DNA of 64,000 nucleotides from Phytohabitans rumicis (lineage in GTDB: Bacteria > Actinomycetota > Actinomycetes > Mycobacteriales > Micromonosporaceae): assembly GCF_011764445.1 (NCBI RefSeq), contig NZ_BLPG01000001.1:8175316-8239315 (forward strand), read 5' to 3'. The first letter of the stretch is position 1. Every line of letters begins with the position of its first letter. Below are positions 8,972-17,485 of the stretch, one piece after another. Both the position numbers and the translations under genes were made by a program. The notes under the pieces were generated by a model. That model did no database searches, was not told the origin of the DNA, and was given only the letters and a program-made list of their open reading frames with translations.

Positions 8972-9766
8972 GTGACCCAGCCAGCCTTTTCCCAGTCCCT
9001 CGAACGCGGCCTGCAGATCCTGTCGTCGTTCAGTGAGACCCGGCCGCTGCTGGGCATCGCCGATCTGGCCCGCTCGGTCGAGCTGAACAAGAGCACCACG
9101 TACCGGTACGTGGCCACCCTGGCCAAGCTCGGCTACCTGCAGCAGGATCCGGACACGAAGAAGTACTCGCTCGGCCCGCGGGTCGTCGACCTGGGCTTCG
9201 CCGCGATCAACTCGATGGAGATCACCCGGGTCGCCGGGCGGCACCTGCAGGAGCTGTCCGACGAGACCGGCTACACGGTCAGCATGGCGGTCCTCGACGG
9301 CCCCGACATCGTGTACGTCGACCGCCGGCGCAGCGGTCGGGCCAACAACTTCGCGATGGGGCTCAACCTGCACGTCGGCTCGCGGCTGCCGGCGTACTGC
9401 ACCTCGATGGGGAAGGTGCTCCTGGCGTACCAGGAGGCGGTGGCGCTGCGGGCGCTGCTGGACCGCACCGACTTCGCCCGCCGCGGGCCCAAGACCATCA
9501 CCGCCCGGGAGCAGCTCATGGCCGCGCTCGCCCGGGTGCGCCACACCGGGATCGCGGTCAACGACGAGGAGCTCGCCGCCGGCCTGCGCTCGGTGGCCGC
9601 GCCCGTGCGGGACCGGTCCGGCAAGGTGGTCGCGGCGGTCAACATCGCCGTGCACCTGACCGTCTGGAACGCCTCGGTCGAGTCGGTGGTGAGCCGGCTG
9701 GAGGGCCCGCTCCGGCACGCGGTCGCCGACATCTCGACGAGCCTAGGATTCCGTTCAAGCATTTGA
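8972..9766 (+). CDS. IclR family transcriptional regulator
   Basis: The 264-residue protein has an N-terminal winged helix (LGIADLARSVELNKSTTYRYVATLAKLGYL) and a C-terminal effector domain with GSRLPAYCTSMGKVLLA and GIAVNDEEL, typical of PcaR/PobR/KdgR regulators. The GTG start follows TATCAT by seven bases, suggesting a leaderless message. It sits between the divergent importer operon and an aldehyde dehydrogenase gene, both preceded by the same operator-like motif. It therefore probably senses the imported compound or its breakdown product. Confidence 0.9.
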   Translation: MTQPAFSQSLERGLQILSSFSETRPLLGIADLARSVELNKSTTYRYVATLAKLGYLQQDPDTKKYSLGPRVVDLGFAAINSMEITRVAGRHLQELSDETGYTVSMAVLDGPDIVYVDRRRSGRANNFAMGLNLHVGSRLPAYCTSMGKVLLAYQEAVALRALLDRTDFARRGPKTITAREQLMAALARVRHTGIAVNDEELAAGLRSVAAPVRDRSGKVVAAVNIAVHLTVWNASVESVVSRLEGPLRHAVADISTSLGFRSSI

Positions 9767-9786
9767 GCCGTTCGAATATATGAAAC
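9753..9786. promoter_or_regulatory. Two IclR operator-like sites before the aldehyde dehydrogenase gene
   Basis: GTTCAAGCATTTGAGC (9753-9768, good dyad symmetry) overlaps the 3' end of the iclR gene. GTTCGAATATATGAAAC (9770-9786) follows at once. The second is 15/17 identical to the site before livK. Confidence 0.6.
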
Positions 9787-9827
9787 GCCAGGTTGATTAT
9801 GTGGAAAGGCCGCCGTACGGTCAGCGC

Positions 9828-11288
9828 GTGTTCCTCGAAGAAGCCACCTGGCGTAACCGGATCTTCCTCGGCGGGGCCTGGACGACAGGCTCCGGCGGCT
9901 GGCTCAACGTGCGCGAGCCGGCGACCGACGCCGTACTCGGGCAGGTCGGCCTCGCGACGGCCGACGATCTCGCGACGGCCGCGGAGAGCGCGGCGCAGGC
10001 CCAGCGGGAGTGGGCCGCGACCCCGCACCCGCGGCGGGCCGCCGTGCTGCGCCGCGCGGCCCAACTCTGGTCCGAGCACGCCGAGGAGATCTCCTGGTGG
10101 AACGTCCGCGAGGTGGGCGCCGTCCCGGCGATGGCCGGGTTCGCGCTGCACGTCGCCGAGCAGGAGTGCTACGAGGCGGCGGCCCTGCCCAGCCGCCCGT
10201 ACGGCCAACTGCTGTCCACAGAGGAGCCCCGGCTCTCGATGGCCCGCCGGGTACCGGCCGGCGTCGTCGGCGTCATCTCGCCGTTCAACGTGCCCATCAT
10301 CCTGGGCATCCGCTCGGTCGCGCCGGCACTCGCGCTCGGCAACGCGGTCATCCTCAAGCCCGACCCGCGCACCGCGGTGACCGGCGGCGTGGTGCTGGCC
10401 CGCGTCTTCGAGGAGGCCGGCCTGCCACCGGGCGTGCTGCAGATGCTCCCCGGCGGTGCCGACGTCGGCGAGGCGATGGTGACGCACCCGCTGGTCCGGG
10501 TCATCTCGTTCACCGGCTCGACCGCCGCCGGCCGCCGGGTCGGCGAGCTCGCCGGCCGGCACCTCAAGCGCGCCCACCTGGAACTGGGCGGCAACTCGGC
10601 GCTCGTCGTCCTGGACGACGCCGACGTGGACGAGGCGGCCGGCCTCGCGGCGTTCGGCACGTTCTTCCACCAGGGCCAGATCTGCATGACCACCGGCCGC
10701 CACCTCGTACACGAACGGCTGTACGACGACTTCGTCGAGCGGCTCGCGGCCAAGGCGGCGGCGCTGCCGGTCGGCGACCCGGCCCGCGAGGAGGTGGCGC
10801 TCGGCCCGCTGATCGACGCCGGCCAGCGGGACAAGGTGCACGGGCTGGTGACGTCCAGTGTGGACGCCGGGGCGCGGGTGGCCGCCGGTGGCGACCACGA
10901 CCGGCTGTTCTACCGGGCGACCGTGCTGGCCGACGTGCCGCCGGGCGCGCCGGCGTACACCGAAGAGATCTTTGGCCCGGTGGCGCCGGTGCTCCGCTTC
11001 TCCACAGTGGACGAGGTGGTCCGGCTCGCCGCCGGCTCGGAGTACGGCCTGTCGCTGGGCATCGTGACCCGCGACGTGTTGAAGGGCCTGGAACTGGCCG
11101 ACCGGATCCCGACCGGCATCGTGCACATCAACGACCAGACGGTCAGCGACGAGGCGAACGCCCCGTTCGGCGGGGTGCTCGCCTCCGGCACCGGCGCCCG
11201 GTTCGGCGGCGCCGAGGCCAACGTCGACGCGTTCACCGAGACCCGCTGGGTCACCGTGCGCAGCCAGCCACCCAAGTATCCGTTCTGA
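9828..11288 (+). CDS. Benzaldehyde/aryl-aldehyde dehydrogenase-like protein
   Basis: The 486-residue aldehyde dehydrogenase has an intact catalytic Glu (LELGGNSAL), Cys (GQICMTTGRH) and cofactor motif (FTGSTAAGRR). The end (SGTGARFGGAEANVDAFTETRWVTV..YPF) resembles benzaldehyde dehydrogenases of the XylC type. An in-frame ATG at 9780 lies inside the operator-like repeat. GTG at 9828 gives the normal family length and starts at MFLEEATWRNRIF, so it is preferred. The gene follows iclR and probably works with the importer in catabolism of an aromatic or similar substrate. Confidence 0.85.
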   Translation: MFLEEATWRNRIFLGGAWTTGSGGWLNVREPATDAVLGQVGLATADDLATAAESAAQAQREWAATPHPRRAAVLRRAAQLWSEHAEEISWWNVREVGAVPAMAGFALHVAEQECYEAAALPSRPYGQLLSTEEPRLSMARRVPAGVVGVISPFNVPIILGIRSVAPALALGNAVILKPDPRTAVTGGVVLARVFEEAGLPPGVLQMLPGGADVGEAMVTHPLVRVISFTGSTAAGRRVGELAGRHLKRAHLELGGNSALVVLDDADVDEAAGLAAFGTFFHQGQICMTTGRHLVHERLYDDFVERLAAKAAALPVGDPAREEVALGPLIDAGQRDKVHGLVTSSVDAGARVAAGGDHDRLFYRATVLADVPPGAPAYTEEIFGPVAPVLRFSTVDEVVRLAAGSEYGLSLGIVTRDVLKGLELADRIPTGIVHINDQTVSDEANAPFGGVLASGTGARFGGAEANVDAFTETRWVTVRSQPPKYPF

Positions 11289-11298
11289 GCTGGCTTCA

Positions 11299-11347
11299 GC
11301 CGTGTCCGCGCCACCATCGTGCGCGGGCGCCGACCGGCGGACACGGC
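11299..11347. terminator. Hairpin after the aldehyde dehydrogenase gene
   Basis: Arms GCCGTGTCCGC and GCGGACACGGC are perfect complements separated by 27 bases. The hairpin begins 11 bases after the stop and has no T-run, as is common for actinomycete terminators. Confidence 0.5.
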
Positions 11348-11361
11348 CTAACATCTGTGGT

Positions 11362-12090
11362 GTGCGCCGGAACGCTGACGTCGACTGGGACGCCTGGCCG
11401 GTCGCGGACTACCTCGCGGAGAACTACCGCGTGCTGCACCGCGCCGACGAGGCGGTGATCGACCACCACAGCGCGGTCTACGCGCGCCTCGGACCGGACA
11501 CTGTGGACCGTTCGGTGGAGTTCGGCGCCGGACCCAACCTGTACCCGCTCGCGCTGGCCGCCGCCGCGAGCCGGCTCGTGCACGCCGTCGAGCGCAGCGC
11601 CGCCGGCGTCGCCTACCTGCGCGGCCAGCTCCGCGCCGGCCCGGACTCCAGTTGGGACCCGTTCTACGCGCGGTGCCGGCTGCGCAATCCGGCGCTGCCG
11701 CCGGCGCTGGCCGACGCCCTCTCCCGGGTACGCGTGACGCGCGCCGACGCCGCGACACTGCCCGCCGGGCGGTACGGCCTCGCGTCGATGAACTTCGTCG
11801 CCGAGAGCGTCACCGAGGACCGGGCCGAGTTCGGCGCGCTGTGCCGGGCGTTCATCCACTGTGTGCGCCCCGGCGGGCAGCTGGTCGCGGCGTTCATGGA
11901 GAACATGGGCCGGTACTCCATCAACGGCGGCCGGTCGTGGCCGGGCGTGCCCGTGGACTCGGACGCGGTGGCCGAGGTGTTCGCACCACACGTCACCGGG
12001 CTCGCGGTCCGCCGCATCGACGCCGACCCGGCCCTGCCGGACTGGGGATATACCGGGATGATCTTGTTGGCCGCCCACCGCGCCACGTAA
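11362..12090 (+). CDS. SAM-dependent methyltransferase (NNMT/PNMT/TEMT-like)
   Basis: The 242-residue protein has YLAENYRVLHRADEAVIDHHSAVY followed by SVEFGAGPNLYPLALAA, the SAM-binding loop typical of the NNMT/PNMT/TEMT group found in many actinomycetes. Further signs are HAVERSAAGVAYLRGQL and WDPFYARC. The GTG at 11362 begins VRRNADVDWDAW. An in-frame GTG 60 bases upstream falls in the preceding hairpin and is less likely. The substrate is unknown. A two-component system follows 18 bases downstream. Confidence 0.8.
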   Translation: MRRNADVDWDAWPVADYLAENYRVLHRADEAVIDHHSAVYARLGPDTVDRSVEFGAGPNLYPLALAAAASRLVHAVERSAAGVAYLRGQLRAGPDSSWDPFYARCRLRNPALPPALADALSRVRVTRADAATLPAGRYGLASMNFVAESVTEDRAEFGALCRAFIHCVRPGGQLVAAFMENMGRYSINGGRSWPGVPVDSDAVAEVFAPHVTGLAVRRIDADPALPDWGYTGMILLAAHRAT

Positions 12091-12108
12091 GCGTCGTACC
12101 ATCGGTGC

Positions 12109-13230
12109 GTGCATGAACGTCTGCGCGCCGTGTGGGACGAGCCGCGTCCCCCACACCCGCCGTCGCGGGTGTGGCGCGACTGGGCCCTGGTGGCGGTCCT
12201 CGTGCCGGCCGCGCTGCTGGAGGGCTTCCTGCGGCCCGACGTGCCGGCGCGGGCCATCGCGGTGATCCTCACCGTCGGGCTGGTGCCGACGCTGCTGTGG
12301 CGCCGGACCCACCCGCTGCTGATGGTCGCGATCGCGTTCGGCGCCTGCGGGGTGGCCCCGTTCCTGGCCGGCGGAGACCAGCCGGGCCTGAACGCGATGG
12401 CGTACGTCGCGCTGCTGCCGTACGCGCTGTTCCGGTGGGGCTCCGGGCGCGAGTGGGTGGGCGGCGCGGCGATCATGCTGGCCAAGCTGGTCGTCTCCGC
12501 GCTCCTCGGTCACCTCACGCTCGGTGAGACGGCCGCCGGCGTGATCGTCCTCTTCGCGGCCAGCGCGCTCGGCGCGGCGGTGCGCTACCGGACCGTGCTG
12601 CGCTCGCGGGAGCTCGACCAGGTCAAGCTGCTCGAACGCGAGCGGTTGGCGCGCGACCTGCACGACACCGTCGCCCACCACGTGTCCGCGATCGCGATCC
12701 GCGCCCAGGCCGGCATCGCCCAGCCGGACGCCGCTCTCCCGACGCTGCGCCTCATCGAGGCCGAGGCCACCCGGGCCCTCGCCGAGATGCGCGCCATGGT
12801 CCGCGTCCTGCGCCGCGACGAGCCGGCCGACCGGACGCCCGCCCCGCGGATCGCCGACCTGGCGCGGCTCGCCTCGCGCTCCGGCCTCCCCGTCGACGTG
12901 GCGATCCTCGGCGACGTCGACGACGTACCGCCGCCGGTGGGCGCCGCGATCTACCGCCTCGCCCAGGAGTCCGTCACCAACGCCCGGCGGCACGCCCGGC
13001 ACGCGACCCGCATCGAGGTGCTGGTCGCCGCCGACGACACCTCGGTGCACCTGCGGGTCAGCGACGACGGCGACGCCAGCGCCGTACGCCCCGCGGCGTT
13101 GGCCGGCTACGGCCTGGTCGGCATGAGCGAGCGCACCGACCTGCTCGGCGGCACCTTCGAGGCCGGCCCCAACCCCGACCGCGGCTGGACCGTCACCGCC
13201 ACCCTGCCCCGCACCGGCGCGGCGACGTGA
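12109..13230 (+). CDS. NarL-type sensor histidine kinase
   Basis: The 373-residue kinase has about four to five N-terminal membrane helices (to residue ~165), the HisKA_3 phosphoacceptor box ERLARDLHDTVAHHVSAI, then an HATPase domain with QESVTNARRHA and the G-box GYGLVGMSER. The GTG start lies seven bases after TACCAT, suggesting a leaderless transcript. Its stop overlaps the GTG of the partner regulator. No extracellular sensor domain is evident. Confidence 0.9.
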   Translation: MHERLRAVWDEPRPPHPPSRVWRDWALVAVLVPAALLEGFLRPDVPARAIAVILTVGLVPTLLWRRTHPLLMVAIAFGACGVAPFLAGGDQPGLNAMAYVALLPYALFRWGSGREWVGGAAIMLAKLVVSALLGHLTLGETAAGVIVLFAASALGAAVRYRTVLRSRELDQVKLLERERLARDLHDTVAHHVSAIAIRAQAGIAQPDAALPTLRLIEAEATRALAEMRAMVRVLRRDEPADRTPAPRIADLARLASRSGLPVDVAILGDVDDVPPPVGAAIYRLAQESVTNARRHARHATRIEVLVAADDTSVHLRVSDDGDASAVRPAALAGYGLVGMSERTDLLGGTFEAGPNPDRGWTVTATLPRTGAAT

Positions 13231-13892
13231 GTGTCCGGGTGCTCGTCGCCGACGACCAGGAGATCGTCCGCACCGGGCTCACCATGATCCTGAACGCCCA
13301 GCCGGACATCCAGGTCGTCGCCGAGGCCGCCAACGGGCAGCGCGCCGTCGAACTCGCCCAGCGCCTGCGCCCCGACGTCTGCCTCCTGGACATCCGCATG
13401 CCCGGCGTGGACGGCATCGAGGCCACCCGCATGCTCGCCGGCCCCACCGTCGCGGATCCGCTCGCGGTCGTCGTCATCACCACCTTCGACCTCGACGACT
13501 ACGTGTACGCCGCGCTGCGCGCCGGCGCCCGCGGCTTCCTCCTCAAGGATGCCGGCCCCGCCCTGCTGGCCCAGGCCGTACACGCCGCCGCCAGTGGAGA
13601 CGCGCTCATCGCCCCGAGCATCACCGCGCGCCTGCTGACCGCGTTCGCCAGCACCGGCCCCGCCGCCCCGCCCGCCCAACCCACCGAGGTGCTCACCGAG
13701 CGGGAGGAGCAGGTGCTGGCGGCCGTGGCGCGCGGGCGTACGAACAGCGAGATCGCCGACGAGCTCTACATCACGCTGAGCACCGTCAAGACCCACATCG
13801 CCAGCCTCATGGCCAAGCTCGGCGTCCGAAACCGCGTCGAGATCGCCATATGGGCCTACGAAACCAACCGGGTACGCGCCGGCTCCCGCTAG
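13227..13892 (+). CDS. NarL/LuxR-type response regulator
   Basis: The 221-residue regulator has a receiver domain with acceptor Asp in CLLDIRMPGVDG and Lys in FLLKDAG. The C-terminal LuxR helix-turn-helix is LTEREEQVLAAVARGRTNSEIADELYITLSTVKTHI. Its GTG overlaps the kinase stop by GTGA. Its stop TAG shares the palindrome GCTAGC with the stop of the converging hydrolase gene. Confidence 0.93.
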   Translation: MSVRVLVADDQEIVRTGLTMILNAQPDIQVVAEAANGQRAVELAQRLRPDVCLLDIRMPGVDGIEATRMLAGPTVADPLAVVVITTFDLDDYVYAALRAGARGFLLKDAGPALLAQAVHAAASGDALIAPSITARLLTAFASTGPAAPPAQPTEVLTEREEQVLAAVARGRTNSEIADELYITLSTVKTHIASLMAKLGVRNRVEIAIWAYETNRVRAGSR

Positions 13893-14698
13893 CCCCTTTG
13901 GGCGAGGCGCTGCGCTTGCCCGTTGTGCACATCGCTTACCCACTCCCAGCCGTCCTTGGCCGATGGGCCGATCCTCGGGTCATCGGGAGCAGCGCCGTCG
14001 CGCAGGGCCTGCACGTACGCCCGATCCTGGTCGATCTGTGCGCGTAGCTGATCGGCTCCGCCGGCGGACCCGTGACCCGGGATGAAGACATCGACGTCGT
14101 CTGCCACGCCGTCGAGCAGCCGCAGCGCGGCGAGGTAGTCCTCGATCGGGTCAGCGGCGCTCAAATCGAGCATCGGAATCAAGACATCAGAAAGCATGTC
14201 GCCGCCGACGAGAACCCTGCGTTCCTCGATCAATAGCGCCGCATGGCCGTGGGCATGCGCCTGATGCTCGATGATCCGGACCTTAGGGCCATCCCAGGGA
14301 ATCTGCGTAGCTTCGGCGGGCAGCCCGGCAATGAGGCCGAATAGGTCCAGCGGTATCTCCTCAGCGATCTCCGGGGGCAACCCCTCGGCGGCGAGGGCCT
14401 TCCAGTCCGCGTTCGACAGCAGATCTCGCATATCAGCCGCGCAGCGGGCCGTACCGTAACGCGGCGCTTCGCCGAGTTTGGCGTGCCAGAGCACGTGATC
14501 CCAATCAGGATGCGTCGAGAAGCCTGCCACGACGGTCTGGCCCGAATCGGACAGGTCGTTCGCGAGGCAGGCCATTTCGTCGCCCGTTATTCCGGGGTCG
14601 ATGAGCAAGACGCCGGCCCGGCCTCGCACGACGACGGTGTTGTTCTGGAGTAACTCGCTCTGGTGGACCAGCACACCCTCCGCGACCTGCCTCAGCAC
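13889..14698 (-). CDS. MBL-fold metallo-hydrolase
   Basis: The 269-residue protein opens with LLIDPGITGDE and has the metal motif THPDWDHV, in which the second His of the standard HXHXDH reads Asp. HAHGHAALL, LVGGDMLSD and IPGHGS supply the other metal ligands. The substrate is unknown. The GTG start overlaps the stop of the upstream reductase (GTGCTGA), so the two are co-transcribed. Confidence 0.8.
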   Translation of the reverse strand: MLRQVAEGVLVHQSELLQNNTVVVRGRAGVLLIDPGITGDEMACLANDLSDSGQTVVAGFSTHPDWDHVLWHAKLGEAPRYGTARCAADMRDLLSNADWKALAAEGLPPEIAEEIPLDLFGLIAGLPAEATQIPWDGPKVRIIEHQAHAHGHAALLIEERRVLVGGDMLSDVLIPMLDLSAADPIEDYLAALRLLDGVADDVDVFIPGHGSAGGADQLRAQIDQDRAYVQALRDGAAPDDPRIGPSAKDGWEWVSDVHNGQAQRLAQRG

Positions 14699-15288
14699 GA
14701 GCCCGCCTCCTTCGCATCCCGGACGGCGTAACGGTGCATCGTGACGCCCTGCTTGAACGATCGCTGCTCGAGCAGGTCGAGGTCGATCGGCACGTCGTAG
14801 TCGTCGAACAGCGGCCTGCCGAAGCCGAGGATCGCCGGGTGGGTCCAGAGCATCAGCTCGTCGAGCAGCCCCGCCCGGAGCAGCTGCGTCGCGAGCGCCG
14901 CGGCGCCCACACTGATGCTGCCGTCGGTCCCGGCCCGCAGGGCGGCGAGTTGCTCGATCGCGTCGTCTCCGCCGATGATCCGGGTGTTGTGATCGGCGGC
15001 GTGGCGGGTGCGGGAGACGAGCACCTTGGGCTTGGCGGTCCAGATCTCGCCGTACTCATGCATGTAGTCCGGCAGCGACGCGTCCTCGCCCGCCCGTGGC
15101 CAGAACTCCTCCATCGTCTCGTAGAAGACCCGGCCATGGACCATGAGCGCGAGCGCCCGCGTCTGCGCGTTGGCCTCGCGGTGCAGCTCCTCGTCGATGC
15201 GCAGCCACTCGCCGGCGCCGTTGTCCCCAGGAACTTGCTCGATCCGCAGGTCGAGGGACACGTTCATCGAATAAATGAAGCGGCCCAT
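14692..15288 (-). CDS. Dihydrofolate reductase-like (RibD C-terminal domain) protein
   Basis: The 198-residue protein begins MGRFIYSMNVSLDLRIE and contains GEWLRIDEELH, MVHGRVFYETMEEFWP, VLVSRTRH and ISVGAAALATQLLRAGLLDELML, the pattern of the RibD_C/YyaP reductase family. Such proteins are often paired with HxlR or MarR regulators, as here: an HxlR gene diverges from it. It probably reduces an unknown small molecule with NADPH. Confidence 0.82.
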   Translation of the reverse strand: MGRFIYSMNVSLDLRIEQVPGDNGAGEWLRIDEELHREANAQTRALALMVHGRVFYETMEEFWPRAGEDASLPDYMHEYGEIWTAKPKVLVSRTRHAADHNTRIIGGDDAIEQLAALRAGTDGSISVGAAALATQLLRAGLLDELMLWTHPAILGFGRPLFDDYDVPIDLDLLEQRSFKQGVTMHRYAVRDAKEAGSC

Positions 15289-15361
15289 CCTCTTCCCACC
15301 CCCAAGTGATTGCGTTCTGCAACTACTATAGTGAGGGCGAAATACCTGTCAAGGAGGAAGC
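15289..15361. promoter_or_regulatory. Divergent promoter region with ACTATAGT dyad
   Basis: This 73-base gap separates the reductase and HxlR starts. TTGCGT and TACTAT are spaced like -35/-10 elements for the + strand, and ACTATAGT forms a perfect eight-base palindrome suitable for HxlR binding. AAGGAGGAAG precedes the HxlR GTG. Confidence 0.45.
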
Positions 15362-15834
15362 GTGGAACCACGGTCCGGGTGTCCGATCAACGCCGCCGTC
15401 GAGGTGCTCGGAGATCGCTGGTCGCTCCTCGTGCTTCGCGATGTCATCTTCGGCGACCGCCGCTACTTCCGGGCGCTGCTCACCGGGTCGATCGAGGGCA
15501 TCGCTTCGAACATCCTCGCCGACCGCCTCGTGCGCCTCGTCGACGCCGGAATCCTCACCCGCGGCGCCGCCGCCCGGGGCAGCGCGCTCGCTACAGCCTC
15601 ACCGAAGCTGGCATCCAGACTCTTCCGATCATCTACGCGCTCGGCAACTGGGGCCTCGACTGGCGCCCCGGCAGCGCCGAGCTCCGGAGCCGGCAGCAGC
15701 TCATGCGCGATGAAGGTCCGGCGTTCATCGAGGAACTCATGGACGAACTCCGCGTCCGCCACCTAGCCGCCCCGCCGAAGCCGCACGACGGTCCACCCCC
15801 GTTCGAGCGCCTCGCCGCCACCCACACCAGCTAG
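15362..15834 (+). CDS. HxlR family transcriptional regulator, frameshifted
   Basis: The first part encodes CPINAAVEVLGDRWSLLVLRDVIFGDRRYF and IASNILADRLVRLVDAGILTR, a textbook HxlR winged helix. The rest (RYSLTEAGIQTLPIIYALGNWGLDWRP) is in another frame. One added G in the GGGG at 15576-15579 joins them into about 157 residues. It lies divergently from the RibD-like reductase and probably represses it. The break looks like a missing base rather than gradual decay. Confidence 0.78.
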
Positions 15835-15992
15835 CCCCCCCGCCCCGCCCTCGCGCCGTGCCCGCCCCGCCCTGGCGCTGTCCGCGTCCCCGGTCTCGCG
15901 CCGTGCCCGCCTCCCGCCCTGGCGCCGTGCCCGCGCCCGGCCTGGCGCTGTCCGCGTCCCCGGTCTCGCGCCGGGCGCGCGCCCGGCCTGGC

Positions 15993-16059
15993 GCGTCGAT
16001 CAAGGGCATATGGTCGTGCATTGATCTCCAAACCACGACCATATGCCCTTGATCGACGC
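15993..16059. repeat. Long perfect hairpin, GATCAAGGGCA family
   Basis: The two arms (15993-16018 and 16034-16059) are perfect 26-base complements containing GATCAAGGGCATATGGTCG, with a 15-base loop that includes TTGATCTCCAAA. The same family occurs at 16169-16231 and 22842-22898. Confidence 0.85.
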
Positions 16060-16168
16060 AGAATTCCTTGATCGGCGGGCCGGGACGGTCCCAGGTCCCC
16101 AGGCGTCCCGATCCCCGTCGGCGGGTCGAGAGGGCGCCGCCCGCCGCCCGTCGATCAAGGATTTGTAC

Positions 16169-16231
16169 GCCGATCAAGGGCAGATGGTCGTGGATCCGAG
16201 ATCAAACCACGACCATCTGCCCTTGATCGGC
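16169..16231. repeat. Long perfect hairpin, second copy
   Basis: The arms (16169-16193 and 16207-16231) are perfect 25-base complements with GATCAAGGGCAGATGGTCG and a 13-base loop ATCCGAGATCAAA. Arm differences from the first copy are mirrored on both sides, a sign of selection or conversion that keeps the stem paired. Confidence 0.85.
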
Positions 16232-16394
16232 GAGGATGCCCTTGATCGGCGAGCATCGCGCTGAGTACGCCCTTGATCGGCGAGCATCGCGCTGAGCGCG
16301 CCCTTGATCGGCGAGGATGCCCTTGATCGGCGGGCATCGCGGCGAGCACGGCCTTGATCGGCGGGCATCGCGGCGAGGGTGCCCTTGATCGGCG
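16219..16394. repeat. Tandem array of CCTTGATCGGCG units with 81-base higher-order period
   Basis: The core GCCCTTGATCGGCG begins at 16219, 16238, 16269, 16300, 16319, 16350 (one mismatch) and 16381. Spacings run 19, 31, 31, 19, 31, 31, giving a repeated 81-base block. Between cores lie GAGCATCGCGCTGAG-like fillers. The unit equals the right arm of the adjacent hairpins. Confidence 0.85.
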
Positions 16395-16431
16395 GGCAGC
16401 GGCGAGTAGCGGCAGGGATGCCCTTGCGGGG

Positions 16432-17385
16432 TTACGGAGCGATTGTCACGCGGAAGGTTGCGGTGTTGTCGGCCGGGGTGCGCTCGGTCACCTCGTCGTA
16501 GCGCCAGTACGTCGTCAGGGTGGCGGTGGCTTCGACGGTGCCCGGCACCGCGTCCGGCGGGGCCTCGAAGAGCAGGTCGAAGGAGCGCTCCTCGCCCTCC
16601 ATGAAGAGGTCACCGGGGGCGTCGCACGTGTAGTAGCAGGGCACCTCGGACGGTTCGGTGCCGACGAGTGTCGCCCGGTCGTCGGTCACGGTCACGCCGA
16701 CCCGCAGGCCCCAGTGCGCGGCGTCGGTGCCGTGCCGGACCGTCACCGGCAGCGTCCCGGTGTACCAGCCGTTGGGCTGGCGGGTCAGCCGTACCTCGCC
16801 GGCCACGGTCAGCCGGGCGTCGGCGTGCTGGTCCTGCTGGTAGGTCCGTGCCGGGTGGAGCGCCCCGCGGGTGGACCGGAAGAGCGTGGTGAACCCCCTG
16901 TACGTGCTGCGCGGCGCGTCGAGGGACGTGCTGTCCGAGATGGCGATCCGGCCGCCGTCCGCCCGCATCGGGTACGGCTTGGTCGCCGTGAGGGCGCGGA
17001 ACGTGAAGTGGACGGTGAGGTCGCCGCCGGGCGCGATCCGGTCGAGGAAGCACTCGTACGTGCTGCGGTCGCCGGTGTCACCGACCACGGTCTGGCAGAA
17101 CTGCTGCGGCGTGGTCTGCTTGAACGATCCGGCCACCGGCTCGCGGAAGAGCAGCCGGAAGTAGCTGGCCTCGGTCCCACCATTGTGGATGGTGACGGGC
17201 AGCGTGCCCTCGTATCCGCGCGCGGTGGGCGCCAGGATCAGCCGCTCGAACGTGGCCGACGCGTTCCCATGCCGCACGCGATCGGCGGTGCCGGACGACG
17301 TCGCCGCCGCCGCGGGCGCCACGCCCAGCCCCAGTGCGACCGTGCCGGCGAGCGCGGCCACCAGCCAGCGCAGGTTTCTGTACAT
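16432..17385 (-). CDS. Secreted protein of unknown function
   Basis: The 317-residue protein has a clear signal peptide (MYRNLRWLVAALAGTVALGLGVAPAAAA) and a beta-rich mature part with two similar halves: YEGTLPVTIHNGG and WYTGTLPVTVRHG. Cys pairs (FCQTV/YECFL and VPCYYTCD) could form disulphides. The duplicated unit resembles Ig-like or CARDB-type extracellular domains. The MYRNL start is chosen over an upstream ATG because the signal peptide begins there. No enzyme motif is seen. It stands alone; the 100 bases to its upstream neighbour show nothing notable. Confidence 0.75.
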   Translation of the reverse strand: MYRNLRWLVAALAGTVALGLGVAPAAAATSSGTADRVRHGNASATFERLILAPTARGYEGTLPVTIHNGGTEASYFRLLFREPVAGSFKQTTPQQFCQTVVGDTGDRSTYECFLDRIAPGGDLTVHFTFRALTATKPYPMRADGGRIAISDSTSLDAPRSTYRGFTTLFRSTRGALHPARTYQQDQHADARLTVAGEVRLTRQPNGWYTGTLPVTVRHGTDAAHWGLRVGVTVTDDRATLVGTEPSEVPCYYTCDAPGDLFMEGEERSFDLLFEAPPDAVPGTVEATATLTTYWRYDEVTERTPADNTATFRVTIAP

Positions 17386-17485
17386 GCCTTTGGTTCCCCT
17401 CGTGTTGGTGCGGCTCCCCGTGAACCGCGCAGACAACACGCCCGGACTCGCCGGTTGGGTGCGGGGGATCCTTGTCGTGAACCCG

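Larger units (their letters stand above)
15835..16431. other. Gene-free, repeat-rich spacer
   Basis: These 597 bases carry no credible gene. The first ~150 bases are C-rich near-repeats (CTGGCGC, CGTGCCCGC, GTCCCCGGTCTCGCG). Two long hairpins and a tandem array of CCTTGATCGGCG units follow, listed separately. Confidence 0.7.

Noticed and set aside
15737-16368. Short open frames encoding Arg/Asp-rich repeats near 16 kb
   Set aside because: They translate the hairpins and tandem array; residues such as DRRA repeat only because the DNA does.
16219-16394. Regularly spaced repeats resembling a CRISPR array
   Set aside because: The intervals are themselves similar to each other and of only 5 or 17 bases, the core equals adjacent hairpin arms, and no cas gene is near.
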